DNA of 37,268 nt from Deltaproteobacteria bacterium (GCA_002709835.1 PAQX01000029.1:1-37268); one strand, 5' to 3'. Positions 25,112 through 32,652 are shown, counted from the stretch's first letter. A program made the numbers and translations. Notes: a model not told the origin generated them from the sequence alone.

Positions 25112-26995
25112 ATGCAGGTCAGCCGTCATCGCATTCGCGCCTGGGCCCAGGTCGCGTGCGTCGTCGCAACGCTGGCATTCGCCGCGCCGGCGGGCGCGCA
25201 AGCGGACGCTGGCTATTCACCGCACGCGGATCGCTCGATCCCCGACCGGGTCTTCTTCGGGGATACCCACCTCCACACGACGAACTCCCCGGACGCCTAT
25301 CTCTTCGGAGTCCAGCTCTCGCCCGACGAGGCCTATCGATTTGCGAAGGGCGAACGCGTGACGTCGACCCACGGCCTCCCGGTTCGGCTGATCGAACCCC
25401 TGGATTTCCTGGTCGTCTCGGATCACATGGAATACCTCGGTCTCATGCCGCGCCTCTTCGGCGGTGACGAGCGCGTGCTGGCGACCGAGTACGGACGGAT
25501 GCTCTACGACAAGGCGAACGCGGGGGAGGGAGGCTTCTACGAAGCGGCGATGATCCTGATCGCGGACCTGGCGAGCAACGAGCGCAAGATGCGCGTGCCG
25601 GAGCTCGAGAACGCGATCTGGCGAGCAGTCGCCGAGACCGCCGACCGCCACGATCAGCCCGGTAGGTTCACCGCTTTTACGGGCTTCGAGTGGACCTCGA
25701 TGATCGAGGGTGACAACCTCCACCGGATCGTGATCTATCGCGGAGGCGCAGAGACCACCGCGAGTCGGACGCCGGTTTCGAGCCTGGACAGTCCGGATCC
25801 CGAGGACCTGTGGAAGTTCATGGCGGAATACGAAGCCGAGACGGGCGACGCGATCCTGGCGATCCCGCACAACGGCAATCTCTCGAATGGGCAGATGTTC
25901 GACACGAAGAGGCTCGATGGGAGTGCCTTCGACACTGCGTACGCCCGGGAGCGCCTCCGTTGGGAGCCGCTCATGGAGGTCACGCAGATCAAGGGCGACG
26001 GCGAGACCCACCCCTTCCTGAGCCCCAACGACGAGTTCGCGGACTATGAGACCTGGGACGACAGCAATCTCGGAGGTACGGCGCCCAAGCAGGATTCGAT
26101 GCTCGCGGGCGAGTACGCCCGCTCGGCGCTTCGACGGGGGCTCGAGATCGAGGCCGAGGCCGGCGTGAACCCATATCGCTTCGGCATGATCGGCTCGACG
26201 GATAGCCATACGGCTCTCGCCACTTCCCGGGAAGAGAACTTTTTCGGGAAGCACTCGGGGATGGAGCCGAGTGCGACGCGGATGACCGATGCGCTGGCGA
26301 AGGTCGGCGACAACGCGGTCTTCGGTTGGCAGCAGGTCGCCTCGGGGCTGGCGGCGGTCTGGGCCGAAGAGAACACGCGAGACGCGCTCTTCGATGCGAT
26401 GCGCCGCAAGGAAACCTACGCGACGACGGGCACGCGGATGCGGGTCCGACTCTTTGCTGGCTACGACTTCGAGGAAGCGGACCTCGACCGACCGGATTGG
26501 GCGACGCACGGGTACGCGAGGGGCGTACCCATGGGCGGCGGGCTGGAGCGGGCCTCCGGGTTCGCGAAGCCGGCCTTCCTGGTACGGGCCTGGAGGGATC
26601 CGAACGGGGCAAACCTCGATCGCGTCCAGATCGTGAAGGGCTGGCTCGACGACGACGGCGAGAGTCGGGAGCGCGTCTACGACGCCGCGCTCTCGGATGG
26701 ACGCGTCGTCGGAGACGATGGGAAGGCGCCGCCGATCGGGAACACCGTCGATCTCGCGAGTGCGAGCTTCGAGAACTCGATCGGGGCGACGATGCTCGAA
26801 GCGTTCTGGGCGGACCCGGACTTCGACCGGGACCAGCGCGCGTTCTACTACGTCCGGGTGCTCGAGATTCCCACGCCGCGCTGGTCGACCCTCGACGCCA
26901 GGGCGTTCGGGGTCGACGTCCCGGACGGGGTCGAACGCACGACCCAGGAGCGAGCCTATACCTCTCCTGTCTGGTACGACCCGGAGAGTCGCTAG
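25112..26995 (+). CDS. exported DUF3604-family protein
   Basis: A 627-residue exported protein. The signal peptide covers about residues 1-30 (V-A-C-V-V-A-T-L-A-F-A-A-P-A-G-A-Q-A). The mature N-terminus has G-D-T-H-L-H-T, the H-x-H metal motif of PHP-like hydrolases, and later motifs S-D-H-M-E-Y, I-P-H-N-G-N and G-S-T-D-S-H-T complete a probable metal site. DUF3604 has no established substrate. A strong ribosome site (AGGAGGGAGC) precedes the ATG, and 39 bases separate it from the transglutaminase-like gene. Predicted periplasmic or outer-membrane-associated. Confidence 0.9.
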   Translation: MQVSRHRIRAWAQVACVVATLAFAAPAGAQADAGYSPHADRSIPDRVFFGDTHLHTTNSPDAYLFGVQLSPDEAYRFAKGERVTSTHGLPVRLIEPLDFLVVSDHMEYLGLMPRLFGGDERVLATEYGRMLYDKANAGEGGFYEAAMILIADLASNERKMRVPELENAIWRAVAETADRHDQPGRFTAFTGFEWTSMIEGDNLHRIVIYRGGAETTASRTPVSSLDSPDPEDLWKFMAEYEAETGDAILAIPHNGNLSNGQMFDTKRLDGSAFDTAYARERLRWEPLMEVTQIKGDGETHPFLSPNDEFADYETWDDSNLGGTAPKQDSMLAGEYARSALRRGLEIEAEAGVNPYRFGMIGSTDSHTALATSREENFFGKHSGMEPSATRMTDALAKVGDNAVFGWQQVASGLAAVWAEENTRDALFDAMRRKETYATTGTRMRVRLFAGYDFEEADLDRPDWATHGYARGVPMGGGLERASGFAKPAFLVRAWRDPNGANLDRVQIVKGWLDDDGESRERVYDAALSDGRVVGDDGKAPPIGNTVDLASASFENSIGATMLEAFWADPDFDRDQRAFYYVRVLEIPTPRWSTLDARAFGVDVPDGVERTTQERAYTSPVWYDPESR

Positions 26996-27053
26996 GAATC
27001 ACGATGCGGCGGCGTGGCCCCTGGGAGTGGGGTGCCGACACAGGGGGGGCGGC

Positions 27054-28256
27054 GTGGAGTCTCGAGTCACGATCGTCGGAGCGGGTCCCGCTGGTGCGCT
27101 GCTGGCATGGCTGCTTTCGTCCCGCGGAATCGAAACCTTGCTGGTCGAGCGGCAGTCGGACTTCGAGCGCGAGTTCCGCGGCGAGATCCTCATGCCGAGC
27201 GGGCTTCGCGCGCTCGCGGAGGCCGGGGTCGAGCTCGCGAAGGACGAGCTACTCCCACTCCGCTTCTTCGAAGGCTGGATGAATGGTCGGGCGTTCATTC
27301 AGGCGGACGCCGACGCGGCGGGGGGCGACTTTCTTCCGCCCTCGGCCGTCTCCCAGCCGAAGCTGCTCGAGCGGCTGGTCGCGATGTCCGAGGCGACGGG
27401 TCACTTCTCGCTCGAACGTGGCGCAACCGTTCGCCGGATCGAACGCTCGGCCGACGGCTCCTCCGTGCTGCACGTGCGGAGCGACGCCGGCGACTCGAAG
27501 GTCGAGGCGCGCTACCTGATCGGCGCGGACAGGCGAGGCGCCGTGACCCGCCGCGCCCTCGCTCCCCGTGTCCGGAACCGGGGGGCGATGCTCGACGTGG
27601 TCTGGTTCAAGATGGCGTATCCGGAAGCCTGGCAGCCCGGTACGGCCCGCTTCGTCGGTGGGCGCGGCCAGCTTCTGATTGCCATCGCGACGGCGGACGG
27701 CCTGCTCCAGATGGGCTGGGTCATCCTCAAGGGCACCTTCGGTGATCTCAAGAGCCGGTCCCACGACGAATGGGTCGCGGAGCTCTGGAATCACGCCGAC
27801 TCCGAACTCGCGGATCACATCGGGCGCCACGCCGAGACCATCACGCGGCCCTTCCTCCTGAACGTGGTCTCCGACCGTGTGCTCGGCTGGGCCTCGCCTG
27901 GGGCGCTGCTGATCGGCGATGCGGCGCACACGATGTCGCCCGTCGGCGGACAGGGCGTGAACATCGCCCTGCGCGACGCGATCGTGGCGGCCAACGAGCT
28001 CGTTCCGGCTTTCTCGAACGGCGGCGACGTCGACGCGGCGGCGGCGCGGATCGAGCCGGCGCGGGCGCGTGAGCTGGACGTGATCCAGCGGATGCAGGCG
28101 ATGCCGCCCCGGGTCATGCTTGGGACGCGCGGAATCCACGCGTTGGCGCGACGCGTGGCGTCGCGTTTCCTGAGCACGTCGTTCGGTCAGGCTCGTGCGT
28201 CGGTCGGGGGAAGGCTCTTCTTCGACGGCGTCGTGGACGTGGAGCTCACGGTCTAG
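27054..28256 (+). CDS. FAD-dependent monooxygenase (PHBH/UbiH-type)
   Basis: A 400-residue flavoprotein starting at GTG, with a G-rich AGGGGGGG ribosome-like stretch just before it. Residues 5-20 have the G-x-G-x-x-G dinucleotide fold (V-G-A-G-P-A-G-A-L-L-A) with V-E-R closing the strand; the second FAD motif G-D-A-A-H-T-M-S-P-V-G-G-Q-G-V-N-I-A-L-R-D-A lies near residue 285, and Y-L-I-G-A-D provides the D-G-like NADPH/FAD motif. It hydroxylates an aromatic, quinone-like or tryptophan-type substrate; which one cannot be read. It lies 58 bases after the DUF3604 gene, same strand. Codons upstream of the GTG give nothing recognisable. Confidence 0.88.
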   Translation: MESRVTIVGAGPAGALLAWLLSSRGIETLLVERQSDFEREFRGEILMPSGLRALAEAGVELAKDELLPLRFFEGWMNGRAFIQADADAAGGDFLPPSAVSQPKLLERLVAMSEATGHFSLERGATVRRIERSADGSSVLHVRSDAGDSKVEARYLIGADRRGAVTRRALAPRVRNRGAMLDVVWFKMAYPEAWQPGTARFVGGRGQLLIAIATADGLLQMGWVILKGTFGDLKSRSHDEWVAELWNHADSELADHIGRHAETITRPFLLNVVSDRVLGWASPGALLIGDAAHTMSPVGGQGVNIALRDAIVAANELVPAFSNGGDVDAAAARIEPARARELDVIQRMQAMPPRVMLGTRGIHALARRVASRFLSTSFGQARASVGGRLFFDGVVDVELTV

Positions 28257-28273
28257 GGCGCCGTTCGTGCGAG

Positions 28274-28360
28274 TCAGTCGATCCCGAGGCGCTTCAGCTT
28301 CTTGTACCCCTCCCGTGGTGAGAATACGCTCATGCAAACCCTCCCGCGAGAAGCAAGGGA
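28274..28360 (-). pseudogene. C-terminal remnant of a sigma-54-activator (Fis-type) helix
   Basis: Read on the minus strand, two pieces of the standard NtrC-family C-terminus are visible in different frames. F-S-R-E-G-L is encoded down to 28335 and Y-K-K-L-K-R-L-G-I-D then TGA from 28306 to 28274. Joined, they read S-R-E-G-L-Y-K-K-L-K-R-L-G-I, the recognition helix end of many sigma-54 regulators. A 28-base segment (28307-28334) separates them and breaks the frame; it is flanked by an 8-bp direct repeat, CCCTCCCG at 28308-28315 and 28339-28346. The second piece also forms a 19-codon ORF (28274-28333) with a GGGAGGG ribosome-like site, perhaps by chance. Same strand as the activator 1.7 kb away. 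The left limit is the stop codon; the right limit is approximate. Confidence 0.5.
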
Positions 28361-28447
28361 ACCATCGGTTTCGGCTACCTGTTCGATCGGCTTCCGGGTA
28401 GGGTCGCGAAGCCGCGCCGAGGCCGCCTGCAAGTTCTCTTGCGTGTG

Positions 28448-29167
28448 CTAAGCGGCTGGCGGCGCTACGCCAAGCTGTGCCCGCAGCTCCTTTGTCGGTT
28501 GTTTCAAGGCCTCCTCCCACCGATACCCAAACGGGATCCGCGACCGCTTCCCCCGCCGCCTCGCCTGCCAGGCAAACACCAGCGTCCGCCACTTCGAACC
28601 CCACGGCGCGGACAGCACCGACGCGATCATCCCAAAACGCACCACCCTCATTCGGTGGCGCCTTCCGTACAAGCCGTCGGTGAACGCGAGCAGCGCCGTC
28701 TCCCCAGCCTGGTCCTGCCCGTAGCCGGTCAGCAGGTGCAGCAGATCGTGCACGCAGCTCTGGCGCTCCATCCACCAGGTCCGGGCGGCGCCGCGGTGGA
28801 GGGCGGCGAATTCCTGGATGCGTTCGGCGGCGCGGTGGAGGCCGTCGGGGTCGTGGGCGTTGGCGCGCATGAGGGCGAGGTAGGCGGCGCCGAGGGTGTC
28901 CGGCGGGAGCGCCTCGAGGGCGGCGACGTCGGTGAGGTGGTCGAGGAGCTCGGGGGAGTCGCGGAGGAGGTCGGCGCCTCCCGGCTCGGCGAGGAGGGCC
29001 TGGAACTGGCGCTCGGAGTCGCCGCCGTCGAGGGCGACGTGCAGCTCGAAGACCTGGTCGGTGCGGTCGGGGTCGGCGCGTATGACGCGGAGGGCGCGGA
29101 AGGCGCGGGGCCAGTCGGGACGGGTCGGGGCGGGGAGGGCGGGCTCGAGAGGACTGAAATGGCTCAT
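28448..29167 (-). CDS. Coq4-family protein
   Basis: A 239-residue protein with the Coq4 zinc-site motif H-D-L-L-H followed by an acidic residue at the right distance (G-Y-G-Q-D-Q-A-G-E), in the region after residue 140; L-A-L-M-R-A-N-A-H-D-P-D-G earlier and the basic tail W-R-T-L-V-F-A-W-Q-A-R-R-R also fit. Mitochondrial Coq4 acts in ubiquinone assembly, where it has been linked to removal of the C1 carboxyl and hydroxylation; bacterial homologues are less well defined. The ATG has GGAG upstream. The gene is divergent from a MerR regulator with an operator between, and no other quinone gene lies beside it. A long frame on the opposite strand here is a shadow. Confidence 0.8.
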   Translation of the reverse strand: MSHFSPLEPALPAPTRPDWPRAFRALRVIRADPDRTDQVFELHVALDGGDSERQFQALLAEPGGADLLRDSPELLDHLTDVAALEALPPDTLGAAYLALMRANAHDPDGLHRAAERIQEFAALHRGAARTWWMERQSCVHDLLHLLTGYGQDQAGETALLAFTDGLYGRRHRMRVVRFGMIASVLSAPWGSKWRTLVFAWQARRRGKRSRIPFGYRWEEALKQPTKELRAQLGVAPPAA

Positions 29168-29187
29168 GTTTCGGCTCCTGCTAGAAT

Positions 29188-29231
29188 TGGATAGTTCTAC
29201 TATCCATTAATGGATATCATCACTATCCATT
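29188..29231. promoter_or_regulatory. tandem 23-bp operator: two TGGATA-N7-TATCCA dyads
   Basis: Two units of the same design lie head to tail between the Coq4-like and MerR genes: TGGATA (29188-29193) with TATCCA (29201-29206), and TGGATA (29211-29216) with TATCCA (29224-29229), each with a 7-base spacer and a 23-bp repeat distance. The inner half-sites also make a 16-bp perfect palindrome at 29201-29216. Each unit is 19 bp, the size of a MerR dimer site. This is the most likely binding site of the MerR gene next to it. Confidence 0.7.
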
Positions 29232-29238
29232 CTGTCAA
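29206..29238 (-). promoter_or_regulatory. predicted promoter of the Coq4-like gene
   Basis: On the minus strand a perfect TTGACA (29238-29233) is followed, after 21 bases, by ATTAAT (29211-29206), a weak -10. The long spacer and the dyad lying in it match promoters activated by MerR proteins, which twist an over-long spacer. The -10 choice is uncertain. Confidence 0.5.
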
Positions 29239-29262
29239 ATCACCCGAGCTGAGGAACCATCC

Positions 29263-29949
29263 ATGCGCATTTCGGAGCTGAGCCGGCGGTCGGGCGTGCC
29301 TACCAGCACGATCAAGTTCTACATCCGCGAGGGGCTGATCCCGGCCGGCGCGTGCAGCCAGCGCAACCAGGCCCGCTACGACGAGACGCACCTGCAGCGC
29401 CTCGACCTGATCCGCGCGCTGCGCGAGGTGGCGGGGCAGCCGCTCGAAGTGGTGCGCGCGGTGATCGAGCAGCTGGGCAAGCCGTGGGGCGAGGGCGATC
29501 CAGTGGGCGCCGCGATCGAGGCGATCCACCGCGTGCCCGAGCGCGACCGCTCCGGCGCCGAGCAGGCCGAGTACGACGCGCTGCGCGCGCAGGTGGCCGA
29601 GCTGGTGAACGGGCTGCCCTGGCACGTCCCCGACGAAGCCGACCGCGCGCACGCCCTCGAGCTCGACCGCATCACCGACGCGGTGCTGCAGCTGCGGCGC
29701 TACATCGACCCCGACTTCGACATCGCCGTGCTGCGCGACTTCGCCGCAGGCGCGTGGCGGATCTCCGAGGCCGCCATCGAGCGCAACGAAGACCGCGTGC
29801 CGATGCCGGGTGACGACCTGATAGACCCGACGCGCACCGCCATCCTCGGCATGCTGCTGCTCGAGCCGCTGGTCATGACCTTCGTGCGCAGCGCGCTCAC
29901 GATGCGCTCGATCCGCATCTCGAACGGGCTGCCGCTGCCACCCAGCTAG
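29263..29949 (+). CDS. MerR-family transcriptional regulator
   Basis: A 228-residue regulator. The winged HTH is at residues 1-70: M-R-I-S-E-L-S-R-R-S-G-V-P-T-S-T-I-K-F-Y-I-R-E-G-L-I, then a wing with R-Y-D-E-T-H-L-Q-R-L. A dimer helix follows and the C-terminal ~130 residues form a helical effector domain with no metal-binding Cys cluster, so the signal is probably an organic molecule. It faces the Coq4-like gene across a tandem operator and most likely controls that gene and itself. Codon choice leans to CTG/GTG/AGC where neighbours prefer CTC/GTC, which hints at a separate origin. Confidence 0.9.
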   Translation: MRISELSRRSGVPTSTIKFYIREGLIPAGACSQRNQARYDETHLQRLDLIRALREVAGQPLEVVRAVIEQLGKPWGEGDPVGAAIEAIHRVPERDRSGAEQAEYDALRAQVAELVNGLPWHVPDEADRAHALELDRITDAVLQLRRYIDPDFDIAVLRDFAAGAWRISEAAIERNEDRVPMPGDDLIDPTRTAILGMLLLEPLVMTFVRSALTMRSIRISNGLPLPPS

Positions 29950-29952
29950 AAC

Positions 29953-29966
29953 GCCCCGGAAGGGGC
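29953..29966 (+). terminator. short GC hairpin after the MerR gene
   Basis: GCCCC-GGAA-GGGGC lies 3 bases after the stop; the GGGGC can alternatively pair with a GCCCC about 7 bases further on. There is no T-run, so it is at best a weak or factor-assisted end. Confidence 0.35.
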
Positions 29967-29993
29967 CTGAGCTGCCCCGGCTGGGCGTACTTG

Positions 29994-31103
29994 TCAGTTC
30001 CGTAGATATCGGTGGTGCTGAAAACGCTGCTTGAACCGCTTATCCGCCAACGGGATGCGCTCGTTGTAGAGCCCTTCGCGGGTGATCCCGAGCTTTTGCG
30101 CGGTGCGGGCCTTACGGCCGTCGTTGTTCGCGAGCGCGCGCCGGATCAGCCAGGACTCGATCCGTTCGAGGGCCTGGCGGAGCGTCTCGTCCGGGCGGGC
30201 GCCATGTGCGATCGGCTCCAGGATCTCGACCAGCTTCGGGGAGAGCTGGCGCGGTGTGATCAGCTGGCCGCTCGGTGTCAGCATCAGTGCGCGGAGCATT
30301 TCGTTCTCCAGCTCGCGGACGTTGCCCGGCCAGTGATAGGCCTCGAGCAGATGGCTCGCCGCGAGAGAGAGATGGCAGCCGTGTTTGCCCTCGCGCGGGC
30401 CGTGAAGCGCGAGGAAGCTGCGGGCGAGGGGAAGTACGTCGCTGCGCCGCTCGCGGAGCGGGGGGATCCGGATCGGGAAGACGTTCAGGCGGTAGAAGAG
30501 GTCTTCCCTGAACTGGCCTCGCGTGACCTCCTCGGCCAGCAGGCGGTTGGTCGCAGCGACGATCCGGCAGTGGATCGGTCGGGGCGCGAGGTCGCCGACC
30601 CGCCGGACCTCGCGCTCCTGGAGAACGCGGAGCAGCTTGGCCTGGAGGGGGAGCTCCATTTCTGCGAGCTCGTCGAGGAAGAGCGTGCCTTCCCCCGCCG
30701 CCTCGAAGAGCCCCACCTTCTCGCGCTCCGCGCCGGTGAAGGCCCCCTTCGCGTGTCCGAAGAGCTCGCTCTCGAGGAGGGTCTCCGGGAACGCGGCGCA
30801 GTTGATGGCCACGAAGGAGGCCTCGCCGCGCGGGCCTCTCGCGTGGAGCTCCCGGGCGATCACCTCCTTTCCGACGCCGGTCTCGCCGGTGACGAGGACA
30901 GTGGAAGGGCTCGACGCGGCGAGGTCGACCAGATCTGAGACCTGCCGCATCGCGTCACTTCGACCGAGGACGCGAGGGGGCTCTTCCTCATCGCGGGCTG
31001 CACGCCGTCTTCCCGTCGAGTGACGGTGACCGCCGCGGGGGGCCCGAGCCCGTCGCAGTCTGCGGGTCGCGCGGGCCGACCGCGCGTCGGGCCTGGAGGC
31101 CAT
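29994..31103 (-). CDS. sigma-54-dependent activator, AAA+ domain (possibly frame-broken and rearranged)
   Basis: A 369-residue protein with the complete AAA+ core of NtrC-type activators: Walker A G-E-T-G-V-G-K-E, the sigma-54 contact G-A-F-T-G-A, Walker B T-L-F-L-D-E-L-A, a sensor region and H-W-P-G-N-V-R-E-L-E-N. A Fis-type HTH follows (R-K-A-R-T-A-Q-K-L-G-I-T-R-E-G-L-Y-N). After that the sequence leaves the family: E-R-I-P-L-A-D-K-R-F-K-Q-R-F-Q then stop, in place of K-L-K-R-L-G-I. The first ~45 residues are Arg-rich and look out of frame, since the N-terminal pseudo-receiver is encoded in the overlapping frame. One base less in the G6 run at 31037-31042 would join the two into a ~487-residue regulator. 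Function in its current form is doubtful. Confidence 0.75.
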   Translation of the reverse strand: MASRPDARSARATRRLRRARAPRGGHRHSTGRRRAARDEEEPPRVLGRSDAMRQVSDLVDLAASSPSTVLVTGETGVGKEVIARELHARGPRGEASFVAINCAAFPETLLESELFGHAKGAFTGAEREKVGLFEAAGEGTLFLDELAEMELPLQAKLLRVLQEREVRRVGDLAPRPIHCRIVAATNRLLAEEVTRGQFREDLFYRLNVFPIRIPPLRERRSDVLPLARSFLALHGPREGKHGCHLSLAASHLLEAYHWPGNVRELENEMLRALMLTPSGQLITPRQLSPKLVEILEPIAHGARPDETLRQALERIESWLIRRALANNDGRKARTAQKLGITREGLYNERIPLADKRFKQRFQHHRYLRN

Positions 31104-31458
31104 CGAGGGTCTCGTTTACTTCCGTCACGAAGCCGCGACTGACCTGCTTCGGATCGATCACGAAGACGGCGCCGACTCCCATCGAGAGGAGCGCATCCGT
31201 ATGCGACTCCGTCGGATCGGCGGTCGCCACGAGGATCCCTCGTCGTTCGGCGAACCGGTCGAGCTCGGGCAGGGCGAGCTCGAGGGCCTGGTGGTCGTCG
31301 AGCTCCGCCAGAAGCGCATCGAACCGCACGTTGGGCAGCATCAATGCCTCATCGAGGTTGGGCACCCAGGTCACGTCGAGCTCCGGCGCTTCGGTCATGC
31401 CGCTGCGCGTGAGTCCGCGCCCGCTGCCGATCCAGAGGAGTGATCGAATCGTCCGCAT
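30988..31458 (-). CDS. pseudo-receiver domain (N-terminal part of the sigma-54 regulator)
   Basis: A 156-residue product starting at an ATG with GGGAGG upstream. Residues 5-115 have the receiver-domain pattern: hydrophobic strand L-L-W-I-G, then F-D-A-L-L-A-E, I-L-V-A-T-A-D and A-V-F-V-I-D-P. The key residues are replaced: the acidic pair after strand 1 is G-S, the phosphorylated Asp position (F-D-L-V-L-L-D in normal ones) is Glu, and the conserved K-P is D-P. So it cannot be phosphorylated in the usual way. After residue ~120 the sequence is low in complexity, and it overlaps the AAA+ frame by 116 bases, one base out of register. Confidence 0.6.
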   Translation of the reverse strand: MRTIRSLLWIGSGRGLTRSGMTEAPELDVTWVPNLDEALMLPNVRFDALLAELDDHQALELALPELDRFAERRGILVATADPTESHTDALLSMGVGAVFVIDPKQVSRGFVTEVNETLDGLQARRAVGPRDPQTATGSGPPRRSPSLDGKTACSPR

Positions 31459-31601
31459 GACAGGCAACGCCTCCCGTGCCGCCGACGGGGTGGAGTCGGG
31501 GCCAGGGGAACGTGGCGCGGTGGACGGATTCGCGCGTTCCAATCGGTCTCAAGAAATCCGTCGGTTTCCGTGAGCAGACCGCAGGGGGCAGGCGCGCGCC
31601 G

Positions 31602-31868
31602 CTAGAGCTCGGCTTCCCCGAGTGACTCGGTCTCCCAGGCTTCCGGGATCCGGTCGAGCCCTTCGATCGCCTCGTTCGCCAGCGCGTCGACATCGGACTG
31701 CGCCGAGAGCTCCTCGAACATCGATCGTGCCGCCCGTTCGGAGTCGCAACGCACCGCCGAGTGGTGGCCCAGCACATACCAGTCGCCTTCGATCTCGGTG
31801 ACGCGCCAACCCCCTTCGAGGGGGATGCAGTCGCCGTTTCGCTGGACGTAGAAGGGGCGGGTGGGCAT
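31602..31868 (-). CDS. small protein of unknown function
   Basis: An 88-residue soluble acidic protein. It begins with a beta-rich segment (F-Y-V-Q-R-N-G-D-C-I-P-L-E-G-G-W-R-V-T-E-I) and then helices (S-E-R-A-A-R-S-M-F-E-E-L-S-A). GGAG lies 6 bases before the ATG. It may be an independent gene: the terminator of rpiA lies just upstream and a TATTAT box on the minus strand (31896-31891) could be its -10. No family recognised. Confidence 0.6.
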   Translation of the reverse strand: MPTRPFYVQRNGDCIPLEGGWRVTEIEGDWYVLGHHSAVRCDSERAARSMFEELSAQSDVDALANEAIEGLDRIPEAWETESLGEAEL

Positions 31869-31904
31869 GAAGAACTCCGCACGGGAGTCTATAATATTGA
31901 GGGG

Positions 31905-31927
31905 AAAAACGGGCGCATTGCGTGCGC
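31905..31927 (-). terminator. intrinsic terminator of the tal-pgi/rpiA operon
   Basis: On the minus strand GCGCA-CGCAA-TGCGC is followed by CCG and then TTTTT. A second inverted repeat, CTGAAACG...CGTTTCAG (31936-31962), spans the rpiA stop codon just before it. Placed 32 bases after the rpiA stop. Confidence 0.6.
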
Positions 31928-31958
31928 AGACCGATCTGAAACGGCGTTGAGCGGCGTT

Positions 31959-32648
31959 TCAGCTCCGCCGACGGATCTCGACGTCCTCACCGCTGCCGAT
32001 GAGGACCGCGTCCGCCATCCCCAGGAAGAAGCCGGTCCCCAGCACGCCGGGCATACCGACGATCGCCTGCTCGAGTGCCACGGCGTCGAGGGGGGGCGAG
32101 AGCCTGGCATCGAGGACCCGGTTGCCGTTGTCGGTGACCAGCGTCTGGCCGTCTCTCGCTTCGCGGAGGTCCGTGTCGAGACCGAGCTTGCCGAGCTCGT
32201 GCCGGACCACGGCCTCGCCGAAGGGGAGGACCTCGATCGGGAGGCGGCCGCGTTCGCCGAGGGCAGAGACGAGCTTCTCGGGGCCCACGAGGATCACGAG
32301 CTGGTCGGAACTCGCGGCGACGATTTTCTCTCGGACCATTGCGGCGCCGTAGCCCTTGATCAGGTCGAGGGCATCGTCGACCTCGTCGGCCCCGTCGAAG
32401 GTGATGTCGAGTCGGCCCGCGGCTTCGAGGGTCGTGAGCGGGATGTTCAGTTCCCGGGCGAGCTGCTCGGTTGCATCGCTGGTCGGGACGCCGGTGATTT
32501 CGAGACCTTCGGCGACGCGAACGCCGAGGGCCTCGACGAAGGCCGACGCGGCGCGGCCGGTACCGAGGCCGAGGGTCATGCCGGGCTGGACGAACTCGAG
32601 CGCGGCCTGAGCGGCACCCGTCGGCGTGGTCGGATCAGGAGTGGCCAT
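31959..32648 (-). CDS. rpiA: ribose-5-phosphate isomerase A
   Basis: A 229-residue enzyme that interconverts ribose-5-phosphate and ribulose-5-phosphate in the pentose phosphate pathway. Recognised by G-L-G-T-G-R-A-A-S-A-F near residue 28 (the usual S-T is R-A here), the V-P-T-S-D-A-T region, D-G-A-D-E-V-D near 85, K-G-Y-G-A-A-M-V-R-E-K-I carrying the catalytic Lys and Glu, and the late G-x-L-G-T-G-F-F segment. The ATG lies 4 bases after the stop of the transaldolase/isomerase gene, so they are one operon and form the non-oxidative branch together. Confidence 0.95.
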   Translation of the reverse strand: MATPDPTTPTGAAQAALEFVQPGMTLGLGTGRAASAFVEALGVRVAEGLEITGVPTSDATEQLARELNIPLTTLEAAGRLDITFDGADEVDDALDLIKGYGAAMVREKIVAASSDQLVILVGPEKLVSALGERGRLPIEVLPFGEAVVRHELGKLGLDTDLREARDGQTLVTDNGNRVLDARLSPPLDAVALEQAIVGMPGVLGTGFFLGMADAVLIGSGEDVEIRRRS

Positions 32649-32652
32649 GATG

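Noticed and set aside
28439..29194. A 251-residue plus-strand frame opposite the Coq4-like gene
   Set aside because: Very Gly/Val/Glu-rich, no domain; the minus-strand frame has the Coq4 zinc motif and a good ribosome site.
29950..30060. Integron attC site or IS end after the MerR gene
   Set aside because: Hairpins are present but the GTTRRRY/RYYYAAC core sites and any transposase or integrase are missing.
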